A stretch of 64,000 nt of DNA from Hyphomicrobiaceae bacterium (GCA_021730785.1 JAKFWF010000033.1:1-64000); one strand, 5' to 3'; positions 10,338-20,730 are shown, numbered from the stretch's first letter. Translations and numbers: made by a program. Notes: generated from the sequence alone by a model not told the origin.

Positions 10338-10976
10338 TCAACGCTCGTCCGACTCGGCCTTGGTCAGTCCACCTTCATAGACGCGAAACTGGCGCCGCTC
10401 GGAACGCACCAGTCGGGCGCCGCGCGTATGGGCAACGAAAGGCGCTTGCCCGTCGCCACGCGCCAGCATGGCATAGGGTCGCCCATCCGGCCAGATCGAC
10501 GACTGACTGGTCAAGATGCGTTCCTGAAGACGCGTTTCGCCGAGCCAGTCCGGGGGATTGATGCAACTGATGGAACCGACGATACGGTCGATGACCTGCG
10601 CCGTGTGGACGAGCGGCAGCATGATCGCCTCGAAACTTGCACGCCGGCCTTGGCCGTCCAACGCATCGAAGGTCAGCGTTCCAATACTGCCCTGGGTGGC
10701 GAGCGAGGCCAGCATGTCGGCTATTGCATGCTTGTCGGCGTCCTGCCACAGATCCAGGAAGTTGCTGCCGCGCAGCTCGAAACCGAGCGCCTCGATAATG
10801 CGCGTGCCAGCGAGGCGAAAGCGATAGCTGCTGCCTTCGACGCGCTCCAGGATGAAGGTCTCGGGCAGGACGCTGCCAATTCTGGCCGGCTCGATTTCGA
10901 AGCGGCGCGGGGCCAGGCGTTTACCACGGACCTCGTTCCAATAGCCAAAGAGGATCTGACTGGTACTGGTGTTCAT
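10338..10976 (-). CDS. PAS domain-containing protein (PAS_5 type)
   Basis: FGYWNEVRGKRLAPRRFEIEPARIGSVLPETFILERVEGSSYRFRLAGTRI. Confidence 0.8.
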   Translation of the reverse strand: MNTSTSQILFGYWNEVRGKRLAPRRFEIEPARIGSVLPETFILERVEGSSYRFRLAGTRIIEALGFELRGSNFLDLWQDADKHAIADMLASLATQGSIGTLTFDALDGQGRRASFEAIMLPLVHTAQVIDRIVGSISCINPPDWLGETRLQERILTSQSSIWPDGRPYAMLARGDGQAPFVAHTRGARLVRSERRQFRVYEGGLTKAESDER

Positions 10977-11187
10977 GCGCCGTGCTTTCCGAACGCGCCT
11001 CATGCTGAGACGCTGCTTTGGGCTTATTCAGCAGGTTCCGTGCCAGCCCGTCGCGCCCACTGCCAATGTGCCGTCGTTTGGTCGCCGGCCATGTGGTAAC
11101 GTGTCCTAAAGGTTAATTTGCCAGCAGCCGCGCCGGTGCAGACCGGGACTTCAATCACCGCTCCACCAGGTCCAAGGGAAATCGCCA

Positions 11188-11904
11188 GTGTCGCAGGATC
11201 AGCCGGTATTCAATGGGCCCCGCGTGGTGCTGGCCGTGCTGGTGGTTCTTGCGGCGGTGCACGTCGCTCGCTCGCTCATCGGCGATGCCGACGACGAGTG
11301 GGTGATCCTGGCCAATGCCTTCATCCCTGCGCGCTATGCCGGGCGTATCCTGCCGGGCGGCGATATCGCCAAGGCGACCTCGTTCTTCACGCATATCGCA
11401 CTGCACGGCGACTTGACCCATCTCCTGATGAACTGCGGGTGGCTGCTGGCGTTCGGTACCATCGTCGGACGGCGCATAACGGCGCCGAGTTTCCTCGCGC
11501 TGTTGGCGGTAACCGGCGCAGCGGGCGCGGCGCTGTTCCTTGCCTGCAACTGGGCGCTCGCACAACCGATGGTCGGGGCGTCGGGCGCCATTTCAGGCCT
11601 GATGGGAGCCGCCGTACGTTTCATCTTTCTGCCCGAAGGCTTCGACCAGGCCAGCGGCGGGGCCGCGCGCACGCGCTGCATGACGCTTGCCGAGGTGCTC
11701 CGTGACAGCCGTGCCCGCCTCATGATCATATCTTGGGTGGTGATCAACCTGCTGTTCGGGCTGTTGCTGGGGCAGTTTTTCACGGCGGGCGGCATCGCCT
11801 GGGAAGCGCATCTGGGCGGTTTTTTCGCCGGACTGCTGCTGTTTGCGTGGTTTGATCGAGCACAGCCTGCCGGTGCCCCAACCGCTGATCCAGCCGTCCA
11901 TTGA
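11188..11904 (+). CDS. Rhomboid family intramembrane serine protease
   Basis: HIALHGDLTHLLMNCGWLLAFG and GASGAISGLMGAA catalytic motif; HLGGFFAGLL. Confidence 0.9.
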   Translation: MSQDQPVFNGPRVVLAVLVVLAAVHVARSLIGDADDEWVILANAFIPARYAGRILPGGDIAKATSFFTHIALHGDLTHLLMNCGWLLAFGTIVGRRITAPSFLALLAVTGAAGAALFLACNWALAQPMVGASGAISGLMGAAVRFIFLPEGFDQASGGAARTRCMTLAEVLRDSRARLMIISWVVINLLFGLLLGQFFTAGGIAWEAHLGGFFAGLLLFAWFDRAQPAGAPTADPAVH

Positions 11905-12103
11905 CTGCGCCCCACGATCAGGCTTGCACCGGCCGCCAAACAGGCAGACGATCCAGGCTTCGACCGAAGGTCCAGGGCCGGGTTTGACACTCACGGCGGC
12001 CGGCTGGCTCTCTGGTGGCACATGGTTCAGACGACGTTTTTGCCCAGCCCCGCTTGTGCCGTCCAATGGCCAGACCGAACCGCTTCAGGCGAGGAACTGC
12101 GCT

Positions 12104-12535
12104 ATGAATGTTGCTGCCATCCTGAAGACCAAGGGCCGCTCGGTTGCGACGGCCACGCGCTCAGCCACCGTGCAAGAGGTTGCAAACCTGCTGGCCGCCA
12201 AACGCATCGGCGCCATCGTGATCGTCGACGGTGATGGCCCGGTCGCCGGCATCGTATCGGAACGCGATGTCGTCAAGGCCATCGCAGCCCACGGCGCGCG
12301 CTGTCTCTGCGAACCCGTCACATCGATCATGACGCACGAAGTGATCACCTGTGCACCGGGTGAAAGCCTCGACGAGGTGATGGCCACCATGACGTCGGGT
12401 CGGTTCCGCCATGTCCCCGTGGTGGAGGGCGGCCAACTGGTCGGCATCGTGTCGATCGGCGACGCGGTGAAGTTTCACATCGCCGAAGTGGAGCAGGAAG
12501 CGACCGCGCTCAAGAGCTACGTGCTCGCCGGCTGA
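12104..12535 (+). CDS. CBS domain-containing protein
   Basis: Two CBS repeats: VQEVANLLAAKRIGAIVIVDGDGPVAGIVSERDVV and SLDEVMATMTSGRFRHVPVVEGGQLVGIVSIGDAVK. Confidence 0.9.
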   Translation: MNVAAILKTKGRSVATATRSATVQEVANLLAAKRIGAIVIVDGDGPVAGIVSERDVVKAIAAHGARCLCEPVTSIMTHEVITCAPGESLDEVMATMTSGRFRHVPVVEGGQLVGIVSIGDAVKFHIAEVEQEATALKSYVLAG

Positions 12536-12547
12536 CCCGACTTCGCA

Positions 12548-13531
12548 TCAGCGTGCCGCGGTCAGCTGGCTTGCCGGCTGTGCGCGCGGCGTTGGCGTCG
12601 TAGTTTCCAGCGCCCGGCGCACGCCGATTTCGCGGACGATGTCTTCGATCTCCCGGCGCGCGGTCATATGGCCGCGCTCGATCAATTCGTCGGCACGGTG
12701 GAAATCGAACATGCCGATGCCAGTGAGCCGCGGGCTCAGCAGCGCGTCGGGCGGGTCGCCGGCTAGTCGTGAACGGGCGATGCGGTTCTGCACGATGTTG
12801 AAGGCATCGACCATCACGGTCGAAATTCCAGGCGCGTTCTCGCCCTTGCCGAAGAACTGGCGTTGCAGCAGCTTGCGCACGGACGTGCCCGAACCCGCGT
12901 CGGCGACGGGCTCGATCTCGGGTTCGTTGGCATCGTCGGCACCCGCATCGAGATTGGCCAGTACCGCGCCCAGACCATACATGTCGGCATTGAGGTTGAC
13001 GGCGATCACATAGCGCGCGCCCAGCGCCCGACAGACGCTGATCGGCACCGGGTTGACGAGGGCGCCATCGAATAGCCAGCGCTTGTTGATGTTGACCGGC
13101 TTGAAGATGCCCGGCAGCGCGTAGGACGCCCGCATGGCCGACGCGAGCCGCCCGCGCGACAGCCACACTTCGTGGCCGGTGCCGATCTCGGTTGCAACTG
13201 CGGTGAAGGGGCGTTTCAGATCCTCGATTTTGCACTCGCCCAAGGCTTCGTCCAGACGGTTGCACAGGCGCTGGCCGGTGATCAGTCCGGAGCCGGACAG
13301 GTTGAAATCGAGGTAGCCGAACACCTTGCGGCGGGTCAATTCGCGGGCGAAGTGCTCGAGTTCGTCTAGGCGCTCGGCCACATAGCAGCCACCGACCACG
13401 GCGCCGATCGATGTGCCGGCGATGATGTCGGGTACGATGCCGGCTTCGGCTAACGCGCGGATGACACCGATGTGCGCCCAGCCCCGTGCCGCTCCGCCAC
13501 CCAGCGCCAGCCCGATTTTGGTCTTCGCCAT
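12548..13531 (-). CDS. Patatin-like phospholipase family protein
   Basis: IGLALGGGAARGWAHIGVIRAL, GTSIGAVVGG, DGALVNPVP. Confidence 0.92.
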   Translation of the reverse strand: MAKTKIGLALGGGAARGWAHIGVIRALAEAGIVPDIIAGTSIGAVVGGCYVAERLDELEHFARELTRRKVFGYLDFNLSGSGLITGQRLCNRLDEALGECKIEDLKRPFTAVATEIGTGHEVWLSRGRLASAMRASYALPGIFKPVNINKRWLFDGALVNPVPISVCRALGARYVIAVNLNADMYGLGAVLANLDAGADDANEPEIEPVADAGSGTSVRKLLQRQFFGKGENAPGISTVMVDAFNIVQNRIARSRLAGDPPDALLSPRLTGIGMFDFHRADELIERGHMTARREIEDIVREIGVRRALETTTPTPRAQPASQLTAAR

Positions 13532-13788
13532 CGTCTTAGCTCCTGCGACGCCGCGGGGGTTTCGGTTTCCAGCGTACGCCACCCCGTGCCAGCCGTCGGA
13601 CTATCGGCGGCTTCGGCACTGCGCAGGTGTGTCCGAAGGTCCCTCGCGCGACGGTTGCGCCTTCGGGAACCAGGGAAGCAAAGGCCGTGCCGGTGGCCAG
13701 GACAGTCCACGCGTCAGGACGAGGTTAACCAGAAAACATTTAAGGCGAGGTTCCCGGGAAACAAGTCGGAGAGAAAAATTTGGCGGCC

Positions 13789-14238
13789 TCAGGAGGTCGG
13801 CGGCAGTGGCTTTGTACCGCTCGGTTTCAGCGCAAAGGGCCCTTCGGCCGAGGGTTGCAGGTCCACGGCCCGGTAAAAGCACGACCGGGCGCCCGTATGG
13901 CACGCAACGCCGGCCCCCGCCAACCGGGCGACGACGAGGAGCACGTCCTGGTCGCAATCGACTCGTATGTCCTCGACATGCAGAACATTGCCGCTTTCCT
14001 CGCCCTTCAACCATAGCTTGCGGCGCGAGCGGCTCCAGAAGTGCGCGGTGCGGGTGGCAAGCGTGCGCTCGAGCGCCACCGCATTCATCCAGGCGAACAT
14101 CAACACCTGGCCGGTTTCCGAATCCGACACGATCGCCGGGATGAGGCCTTCCGCATCGAACTTGGGCATGAACAGCATGCCCCCCTCCACCTCCGCTCTC
14201 GACGCTTGGGGAGGAAAAATCGCCGACCCCGTCGTCAT
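13789..14238 (-). CDS. hisI: Phosphoribosyl-AMP cyclohydrolase
   Basis: QVLMFAWMNAVALERTLATRTAHFWSRSRRKLWLKGEESGNVLHVEDIRVDCDQDVLL. Confidence 0.93.
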   Translation of the reverse strand: MTTGSAIFPPQASRAEVEGGMLFMPKFDAEGLIPAIVSDSETGQVLMFAWMNAVALERTLATRTAHFWSRSRRKLWLKGEESGNVLHVEDIRVDCDQDVLLVVARLAGAGVACHTGARSCFYRAVDLQPSAEGPFALKPSGTKPLPPTS

Positions 14239-14906
14239 CGCTCGCTCCCCTGGCCGCCGCGCGCCAGCATCAGGAACCGATTGGCACGCGCGTCATCGGT
14301 GGCAAACAGGCCGCTGAACTGGGTCGTGATGGTTGCAACTCCGGCGTGGCGGATGCCGCGCGCGGACATGCAGCTGTGTTCGGCTTCGAGCAGCACCGCA
14401 ACGCCACGGGGCTTCAGGGCGCTATCGATTGCAGCTGCAATCTGCGACGTGAGGTTTTCCTGCGTCTGCAGCCGATGGGCGAGGACTTCGACGACGCGGG
14501 CGATCCGCGACAGCCCGACGATCGGCCCGTCGGGTATGTAGGCAACGTGGGCGTGCCCCTGGAACGGGGAAACGTGGTGCTCGCAATAGCTCGTGAATCG
14601 GACGTCGCGCAGCATCACGATGTCGTCGTAGGCGGACGCATTCTCGAAGGTCGAGCCCTGCAACAGGGCGATCGGATCGTGGTGATAGCCTTCGAAGTAC
14701 TCGAGAAAGGCCTCAGCCACCCGTCGCGGTGTCTCTGCTAGCGCCGCGCGCGAGGGATCATCCCCCGCCCAGGCGAGCAAGGTGCGCACCGCATCCTCGG
14801 CCTCTTCGCGGGTCGGGCGCGGGGGCGGCGGCGGCGCCTGGCCGTGCGCCTCGTCCGTGCGCCCTGCCTTCGGCAGCCGAAACCGTTCGGCAAATGATGT
14901 CGTCAT
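14235..14906 (-). CDS. folE: GTP cyclohydrolase I
   Basis: TSYCEHHVSPFQGHAHVAYIPDGPIVGLSRIARVVEVLAHRLQTQENLTSQIA, EAEHSCMSARG. Confidence 0.95.
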   Translation of the reverse strand: MTTSFAERFRLPKAGRTDEAHGQAPPPPPRPTREEAEDAVRTLLAWAGDDPSRAALAETPRRVAEAFLEYFEGYHHDPIALLQGSTFENASAYDDIVMLRDVRFTSYCEHHVSPFQGHAHVAYIPDGPIVGLSRIARVVEVLAHRLQTQENLTSQIAAAIDSALKPRGVAVLLEAEHSCMSARGIRHAGVATITTQFSGLFATDDARANRFLMLARGGQGSER

Positions 14907-15070
14907 CGCTGCTCCCCGCCGGTTCGAACCCTGGATTGCGGTATTCGGCACCGCGGGCACTCGAAGTTGCTGTCTGTCAGCGCTATATAGTGGTGTGTGT
15001 CGCCCGGAATTCCAACCGTGTTCGCCCGCAGCGGTGAACAATCCGGGCGCCGAAACGGCGGACACGTACC

Positions 15071-15535
15071 ATGGCGGAACTGAGCGAACTGTACAATGCG
15101 AAAATCATGGCACTGGCGGCTGCCATTACGCCGGCTGCACGCCTGCCGCAGCCGGACGCCACCGCCACCGCGCACTCGAAGCTGTGCGGCTCCACGATCA
15201 ACGTCGATGTGATGGTGCGCGACGGCGTGGTAAAGGCCTATGGGCAGTCGGTGAAAGCCTGCCTGCTCGGCCAAGCGGCGGCGTCCGTGATGGGGCGCGA
15301 GATCATCGGCACTTCGGCGGAGGAACTGCGCGCCGTGGGCGCCAGCATGCGCGGCATGCTGAAGGGGACGGGCTCGATTCCAGCAGGCCGCTGGGCGGAT
15401 CTCGCGGTCCTGGCACCGGTCCGCGACGTAAAGGCGCGGCACGCCTCGACCCTGCTGGTGTTCGATGCTGTGGAAAAAGCGCTCGACCAGATCGAACAGG
15501 TGCCTGCCGACGCAACCACCGTGGCCGTGCCGTGA
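15071..15535 (+). CDS. NifU/IscU-like iron-sulfur cluster assembly scaffold protein
   Basis: HSKLCGSTINVDVMVRDGVVKAYGQSVKACLLGQAAASVM. Confidence 0.87.
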   Translation: MAELSELYNAKIMALAAAITPAARLPQPDATATAHSKLCGSTINVDVMVRDGVVKAYGQSVKACLLGQAAASVMGREIIGTSAEELRAVGASMRGMLKGTGSIPAGRWADLAVLAPVRDVKARHASTLLVFDAVEKALDQIEQVPADATTVAVP

Positions 15536-15846
15536 CCCCGGATGCTGGCGGCCGGTTGGCGAAAGTCCTGCTGAAGGCGCCGGTGCATGCCTATCGGTGG
15601 ACGCTGAAGCCCCTGATCGGAAATGGCTGCCGCCACCTGCCGACATGCTCGACCTATGCCCTCGACGCGATCGACCGCAACGGCGCCTGGCGCGGCGGGT
15701 GGCTTGCTTTGTCGCGGATCTGCCGGTGCCATCCCTGGGGCACGGCCGGTTTTGATCCCGCGCCCGACATCACCGGGTCCGCGCACCGCTGGCAGCCCTG
15801 GCGCTACGGCCAATGGCGGGAGCGGCAGCTGCGGCGATCACCGTGA
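15532..15846 (+). CDS. yidD: Membrane protein insertion efficiency factor
   Basis: GTG start; AYRWTLKPLIGNGCRHLPTCSTYALDAIDRNGAWRGGWLALSRICRCHPWGTAGFDPAP. Confidence 0.9.
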   Translation: MTPDAGGRLAKVLLKAPVHAYRWTLKPLIGNGCRHLPTCSTYALDAIDRNGAWRGGWLALSRICRCHPWGTAGFDPAPDITGSAHRWQPWRYGQWRERQLRRSP

Positions 15847-15860
15847 CAGCGGGCAACGTC

Positions 15861-16718
15861 CTATCTCAGCCGGGCTAGCCGTTCAGCCGCGCCGCCCGAA
15901 CCGAGCGCATGGGCGCGCATGTACCACTGGCGGGCGAGACCAGCGTCCGGCTGCACGCCGACCACGCCGAGGCGGGCGAGTTCCTGAGCATCGAACGTGC
16001 CGGCCAGAACCATCGCGGCATCGGCCGAACCGAGGTCGCTCGCCCGTTCCAGCAGGCCGCGCGCTGCAGCAATCGCACCCGACGACAGCTGCGCCAGGGC
16101 GCGCTCGTGCATCCGCTGGGCTTCCGCACGGGCATCCTCCGACATCACGCGGGCAGCCACGCTCACAGCCGGGCCGGGAACTGGGGTCGCCGCCCGCACC
16201 GGCGTCTTCAGCAGCGGGCCGACGGAACTCGGCTCCAACTGCGGGCTGACAAAGCGCACGGGCGTCACAATGAGCATCGAGCGTTGCTCCGCAAGCACTC
16301 GGCCATCGATCGAGACCAGCGTGACGGTAATGTCGCTCCGTGCTTCCACGCCGCCTGGCACCTTCAGCCGCAAGTTGGCGAGACCGTCGAGCGGCACCGC
16401 CCAGGAACCAGCCACGATCTGGTGCCCCTCGGATGGTTCGATGGCCGGCGGCAGGCCCTTGATCCGCACGAACGTGTTGGGCGGCAGTACCGCGCCCGGC
16501 GAAACCTTGACATCGAGCCTTGAACTGGTGCCCGGCTCGCTGTGCAGTTGCGGCGGTAGTTCGAGGGTCACGGGCACCTGTGCTGCGGCGGCACCGGTAC
16601 AGCCCCACAGTGTGGCGATGACGGCCGCTCCGCGTCGTGCGGCGGGACAGACCAGCTGCCGCAAGCCAGTGCTACCTCGCCGCTGCAGTGCGCTCATGGC
16701 TTTTGCGTCCGGTTCCAC
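15861..16718 (-). CDS. Secreted protein with C-terminal Sel1/TPR-like repeats
   Basis: Signal-like N-terminus ending GAAAAQVPV; C-term ARGLLERASDLGSADAAMVLAGTFD...ARQWYMRAHALGSGGAAERLA. Confidence 0.6.
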   Translation of the reverse strand: MEPDAKAMSALQRRGSTGLRQLVCPAARRGAAVIATLWGCTGAAAAQVPVTLELPPQLHSEPGTSSRLDVKVSPGAVLPPNTFVRIKGLPPAIEPSEGHQIVAGSWAVPLDGLANLRLKVPGGVEARSDITVTLVSIDGRVLAEQRSMLIVTPVRFVSPQLEPSSVGPLLKTPVRAATPVPGPAVSVAARVMSEDARAEAQRMHERALAQLSSGAIAAARGLLERASDLGSADAAMVLAGTFDAQELARLGVVGVQPDAGLARQWYMRAHALGSGGAAERLARLR

Positions 16719-17926
16719 TCGAGGAACCTGGCGAACAAGCGTTCCTGCTCGGCCTTATCGTTTGGCGCGGCGCGGGCCGCCTGCTGGCGCGCGAGCGTCG
16801 GATCAATCGCCGGCGTCGGCGCGATCGCGCTCGACGTGATGCCGCGCGGCTTGGCTGCTTCCAGCCGGTCGAGCCGGGCCTGCATCGGCGCAAAGCGCTT
16901 CCAGCCGGGCACCGTCGCCGCGAGGTTCACGCTTTTCCAGCTCGGATCATAGGGCGCCACCTGCAGCTGCGGCAGCCGGTCGAAGAAGCGATCGACAAAG
17001 CGGGCAATGCGCCGGTAGCGATCGCTGTCCGTTGTCGCGTTGTATACGGCCAGGATCACCGGCACCGCGATCGTCGCCACCTTTTGGCCAGCGGGAATGA
17101 GCTTTGGGTATTCCGTGTGCTCAAGGTAAGCCGGCAAGTAGAATTCCTCGAGCGCGCGGGCGTACTCGACCGGCAGTAGCTTGAAGCCCTCGGGCCAGGT
17201 TGGCTGGGCGATCGGCTGGGCGGGCTTCGTCGTGACGAACACGACGGCTGCCACATCCTCGGTCCTGGTCATGGCGGCCATCACTTCGCGGTGCGGCTCG
17301 AACTGCTTGATCACCTGGATGCCGAGGCGGTCGAAAACGATCGGCCCGGTGTAGGCGGCGGCAGTCCCGGCAGTATTGAAGTTGACGCGCTTGCCGGCGA
17401 GCTCTTTCAGTGAATTGATGCCCGGCCGCACCAGCACGTGCATCTCGGCGACCGACAGGTTCGCAACGTAGGCGAGCCGCTTCTCGATGTTCCTGATCTT
17501 CCGCGTGGTCCGATAATGCTCGAGGATATCACCGTAGACGATCGCGCCGTCCACGCCCGGCAGATAGAGGATGTCCGACAGATTATCGAACACCCCTCGG
17601 GTGACGATCGGCACGACGCGCAGGTTGTCGCCGTCATCCACCACCTGCGCGATCTCGGCTGAGAGCCGCAACGGCGTGCCCTCGATGCGGCCGGCAGCGA
17701 TGCCGACCACCCAGTCATAGCTGGGCCCGCGTTTCAACTGTGCCGAGGTAACCGACTGTTCGCGCGTCGACGGGCGGGCCTGCTGCTGCTTTGCTGGAGC
17801 GGCCACAGCGGGCGGTGATTTCAAATCCGAGACGGGCGAGGAACCTTGTGCGGCAGCCGAGGCGGCCAGCGCCACCAGCACCGCGACCGAAACAGCCGTC
17901 ATCAGGACTTTGCGATGAATGGGCAC
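16694..17926 (-). CDS. TAXI-family TRAP-type solute-binding protein
   Basis: SLKELAGKRVNFNTAGTAAAYTGPIVFDRLGI; PAYLEHTEYPKLIPAGQKVATIAVPVILAVYN. Confidence 0.75.
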   Translation of the reverse strand: MPIHRKVLMTAVSVAVLVALAASAAAQGSSPVSDLKSPPAVAAPAKQQQARPSTREQSVTSAQLKRGPSYDWVVGIAAGRIEGTPLRLSAEIAQVVDDGDNLRVVPIVTRGVFDNLSDILYLPGVDGAIVYGDILEHYRTTRKIRNIEKRLAYVANLSVAEMHVLVRPGINSLKELAGKRVNFNTAGTAAAYTGPIVFDRLGIQVIKQFEPHREVMAAMTRTEDVAAVVFVTTKPAQPIAQPTWPEGFKLLPVEYARALEEFYLPAYLEHTEYPKLIPAGQKVATIAVPVILAVYNATTDSDRYRRIARFVDRFFDRLPQLQVAPYDPSWKSVNLAATVPGWKRFAPMQARLDRLEAAKPRGITSSAIAPTPAIDPTLARQQAARAAPNDKAEQERLFARFLEWNRTQKP

Positions 17927-17968
17927 GCGTCACCTCGTTACAACGTCGATTGGTGGTCCTGGAGCGGT

Positions 17969-18466
17969 TCAGGGTTTGATGTAGGCGTAGCCTTGCCCCT
18001 GCAGCTCGATCAGCCGCACCACGCCCGAGGGCACGATTTTGGCTTCCGGCAATAGCCTGATGTCGATGCCTTCGGCTTTGGCCATGCCATCGCGCGTGTT
18101 GGCGCAGGCGGCGAAGGTGATGCCTGGTTCCTCGAGGGCGAGGGCGGAAATGCGCTGCTTCACCGGACTCTTGTCGTCGCGCAGCATGTGCAGGCCCGGG
18201 CCATAGGTTACGATCTCAATGGTGACCGGCTTCGACAGCGCGCGATAGTGCGCGATGATGTTTTGCGCATTGTTGAGCGCGAGGTTCATGACCGCCGGCT
18301 CGTTCTGATTGACGTGCAAGGCGACCAATTGCGGCTCGGCGCCCGGCGTGGTTCTGGCCGCAGCGGTGCGTGGTGTGGTCGTGCCGGCGGTCTGGGCCAG
18401 CGCACCGGCGGCAATGATCAAAAGCGCCAGTGCCGTCGTGCCAATGTGCAGAAATCTGGTCGTCAT
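17969..18466 (-). CDS. DsrE-family protein (secreted)
   Basis: Signal peptide; ALNNAQNIIAHYRALSKPVTIEIVTYGPGLHMLRDDKSPVKQRI...FAACANTRDGM. Confidence 0.8.
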   Translation of the reverse strand: MTTRFLHIGTTALALLIIAAGALAQTAGTTTPRTAAARTTPGAEPQLVALHVNQNEPAVMNLALNNAQNIIAHYRALSKPVTIEIVTYGPGLHMLRDDKSPVKQRISALALEEPGITFAACANTRDGMAKAEGIDIRLLPEAKIVPSGVVRLIELQGQGYAYIKP

Positions 18467-18722
18467 GTCGGTTCCCGTTGTCCGTGAAGCCTCAGCGCCA
18501 AGCGGGGCAACCCACCCTGCCGCCTTGGGATTGATGTTGTGCTAGTCATGCTCACATTGCGGCCACTTGGCGGCAGCGCACCGCCTTGTCCACCGCCGTA
18601 AACTGCCAGCAGGCCTGCGCGGCAGACAGGGGGGAGGCCAACACAGGCGATCCATGGCGCGTTGCGGTGGCGCTCGGCGTGCGAAGCCGCTACACACGTC
18701 CCCGAGCAATCGAACCTGCAGG

Positions 18723-19922
18723 ATGCCGCCCGTGGCTGAAACCGAGATCCGCAACTTCAACATCAACTTCGGCCCGCAGCATCCTGCTGCCCACGGCGTG
18801 CTGCGCCTCGTCCTCGAATTGGACGGGGAAGTCGTGGAGCGGGTCGATCCGCACATCGGCTTGCTGCATCGCGGCACCGAAAAACTCATCGAGCACAAAA
18901 CCTACCTGCAGGCCATCGGCTACTTCGACCGGCTCGATTACGTCGCGCCGATGAACCAGGAGCACGCCTTCTGCCTCGCCGCCGAAAAACTGATCGGGCT
19001 CGAAATTCCCCGCCGCGCGCAGCTGATCCGCGTGCTCTATTCCGAGATCGGCCGCATTCTCTCGCACCTCCTCAACGTCACCACGCAAGCCATGGACGTC
19101 GGCGCGCTGACCCCGCCGCTGTGGGGCTTCGAGGAACGCGAGAAGCTGATGGTGTTCTACGAGCGCGCCTCGGGCAGCCGCATGCACGCGAAATACTTCC
19201 GCATCGGTGGCATCCACCAGGACCTTCCCGAGAAGCTCGTTGAAGACATCGCCGCCTGGATCGATCCGTTTCTCAAGGTTGTCGACGACATCGACACGCT
19301 GCTGACGGGCAACCGCATCTTCAAGCAGCGCAATGTCGACATCGGCGTGGTGTCGCTGGAAGACTGCTTTGCCTGGGGTTTCTCGGGCGTCATGGTGCGC
19401 GGCTCTGGCGCGACATGGGATTTGCGCAAGTCGCAGCCCTACGAGTGCTATGCCGAGATGGACTTCGACATCCCGATCGGTAAGAACGGTGACAACTACG
19501 ACCGCTATTGCCTGCGCATGCAGGAGATGCGCGAGTCTGCGAAGATCATGCGGCAATGCTGCGCTAAATTGATGTCGCCCGAGGGTCGTGGCGCGATCAC
19601 GGCTGCCAACAAGAAAGTGGTGCCGCCAAAGCGCGCCGAGATGAAGCGGTCGATGGAAGCGCTCATCCACCACTTCAAGCTCTACACCGAGGGCTTTCAT
19701 GTGCCCGAGGGCGAAGTGTACACCTGCGTCGAGGCGCCCAAGGGCGAGTTCGGCGTCTATCTCGTTTCGGACGGCTCCAACAAGCCCTACCGCTGCAAGA
19801 TCCGTGCACCCGGCTTCCCGCACCTGCAAGCCATGGACTTCATGAACCGTGGCCACATGCTGGCCGACATCAGCGCGATTTTGGGTTCGCTCGACATCGT
19901 GTTCGGGGAGATCGATCGGTAG
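18723..19922 (+). CDS. nuoD: NADH-quinone oxidoreductase subunit D
   Basis: [42 protein letters not shown] ... [17 protein letters not shown]. Confidence 0.95.
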   Translation: MPPVAETEIRNFNINFGPQHPAAHGVLRLVLELDGEVVERVDPHIGLLHRGTEKLIEHKTYLQAIGYFDRLDYVAPMNQEHAFCLAAEKLIGLEIPRRAQLIRVLYSEIGRILSHLLNVTTQAMDVGALTPPLWGFEEREKLMVFYERASGSRMHAKYFRIGGIHQDLPEKLVEDIAAWIDPFLKVVDDIDTLLTGNRIFKQRNVDIGVVSLEDCFAWGFSGVMVRGSGATWDLRKSQPYECYAEMDFDIPIGKNGDNYDRYCLRMQEMRESAKIMRQCCAKLMSPEGRGAITAANKKVVPPKRAEMKRSMEALIHHFKLYTEGFHVPEGEVYTCVEAPKGEFGVYLVSDGSNKPYRCKIRAPGFPHLQAMDFMNRGHMLADISAILGSLDIVFGEIDR

Positions 19923-19936
19923 GGGGTGGGAACTGC

Positions 19937-20185
19937 CTACCTGACCTCATCGCCCTCGGCCGCACGTTCGTCCTTGCCGGCCTGCTCCAGAATTGCCAGG
20001 GCGTCGGCGGGATTGCCACGGGCAGCTCGGGCTTTAAGGTATTCGATTGTTCGCAGTGCGGCGATCTTTTCCGCAACTGCAACGTTGATGAACTGGTTGA
20101 GCGTTGTGCCTTCCTCAGCCGCGAGCGATTCAGCTTGGGACTTGAGGCTGGCCTGAAGCCGCAGCGCATAGTTTGAAGTCGTCAT
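19937..20185 (-). CDS. CopG/HicB-like putative antitoxin
   Basis: MTTSNYALRLQASLKSQAESLAAEEGTTLNQFINVAVAEKIAALRT ribbon-helix-helix type; overlaps PIN gene. Confidence 0.75.
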   Translation of the reverse strand: MTTSNYALRLQASLKSQAESLAAEEGTTLNQFINVAVAEKIAALRTIEYLKARAARGNPADALAILEQAGKDERAAEGDEVR

Positions 20186-20610
20186 GATTTGTATCCCTTG
20201 GCTTTGCCCCAGGCGTCTCCCGGGCGAGTGACATTGATGCCAAAGCGTTCTGCTCCGGTGTAGTCGCGCACGTTGAATGTCAACAGCTGGTCCGCACGTC
20301 CAAATACTGCGGTCTCTAAGACCATCTCGTCGTTCGGATCGCGTAGCAATGGCCGCCAAATGCTAGCAATCTCAACGTGCTCGGCAACACTGCATAGCCC
20401 ATCCAGAAACCTACGGTTCAGCACCTCGTCCAACCCGATAGCTTGCAGTTGTTCCGGCCGGGTCAGCACGGCTTCATATTCCAAGATCAATGGCACCGAG
20501 ATCAACGCGATATGTTCGCCGCGCAGTGCCAACTCCAAACAACTCCGCGACGCCCCATTACGGCTGCGGAATGCAGCGACCATGACATTTGTATCAAATA
20601 CGATCCTCAC
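20182..20610 (-). CDS. Putative toxin, PIN family
   Basis: GTG start; VFDTNVMVAAFRSRNGASRSCLELAL...DPNDEMVLETAVFGRADQLLTFNVRDY. Confidence 0.88.
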   Translation of the reverse strand: MRIVFDTNVMVAAFRSRNGASRSCLELALRGEHIALISVPLILEYEAVLTRPEQLQAIGLDEVLNRRFLDGLCSVAEHVEIASIWRPLLRDPNDEMVLETAVFGRADQLLTFNVRDYTGAERFGINVTRPGDAWGKAKGYKS

Positions 20611-20730
20611 TCAACGAGTGAGTCATATCGCAGGAGATATGACAATAGATTCTTTGACTCCGACTCCCGCAGCGCGTGCGCCCCCAACAACGTCATTTGC
20701 TCAGTGCCGAACTCCCGCTATCCTACCCCC

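Noticed and set aside
18690-19856. 388-aa minus ORF opposite nuoD
   Set aside because: Antisense shadow ORF of a conserved gene
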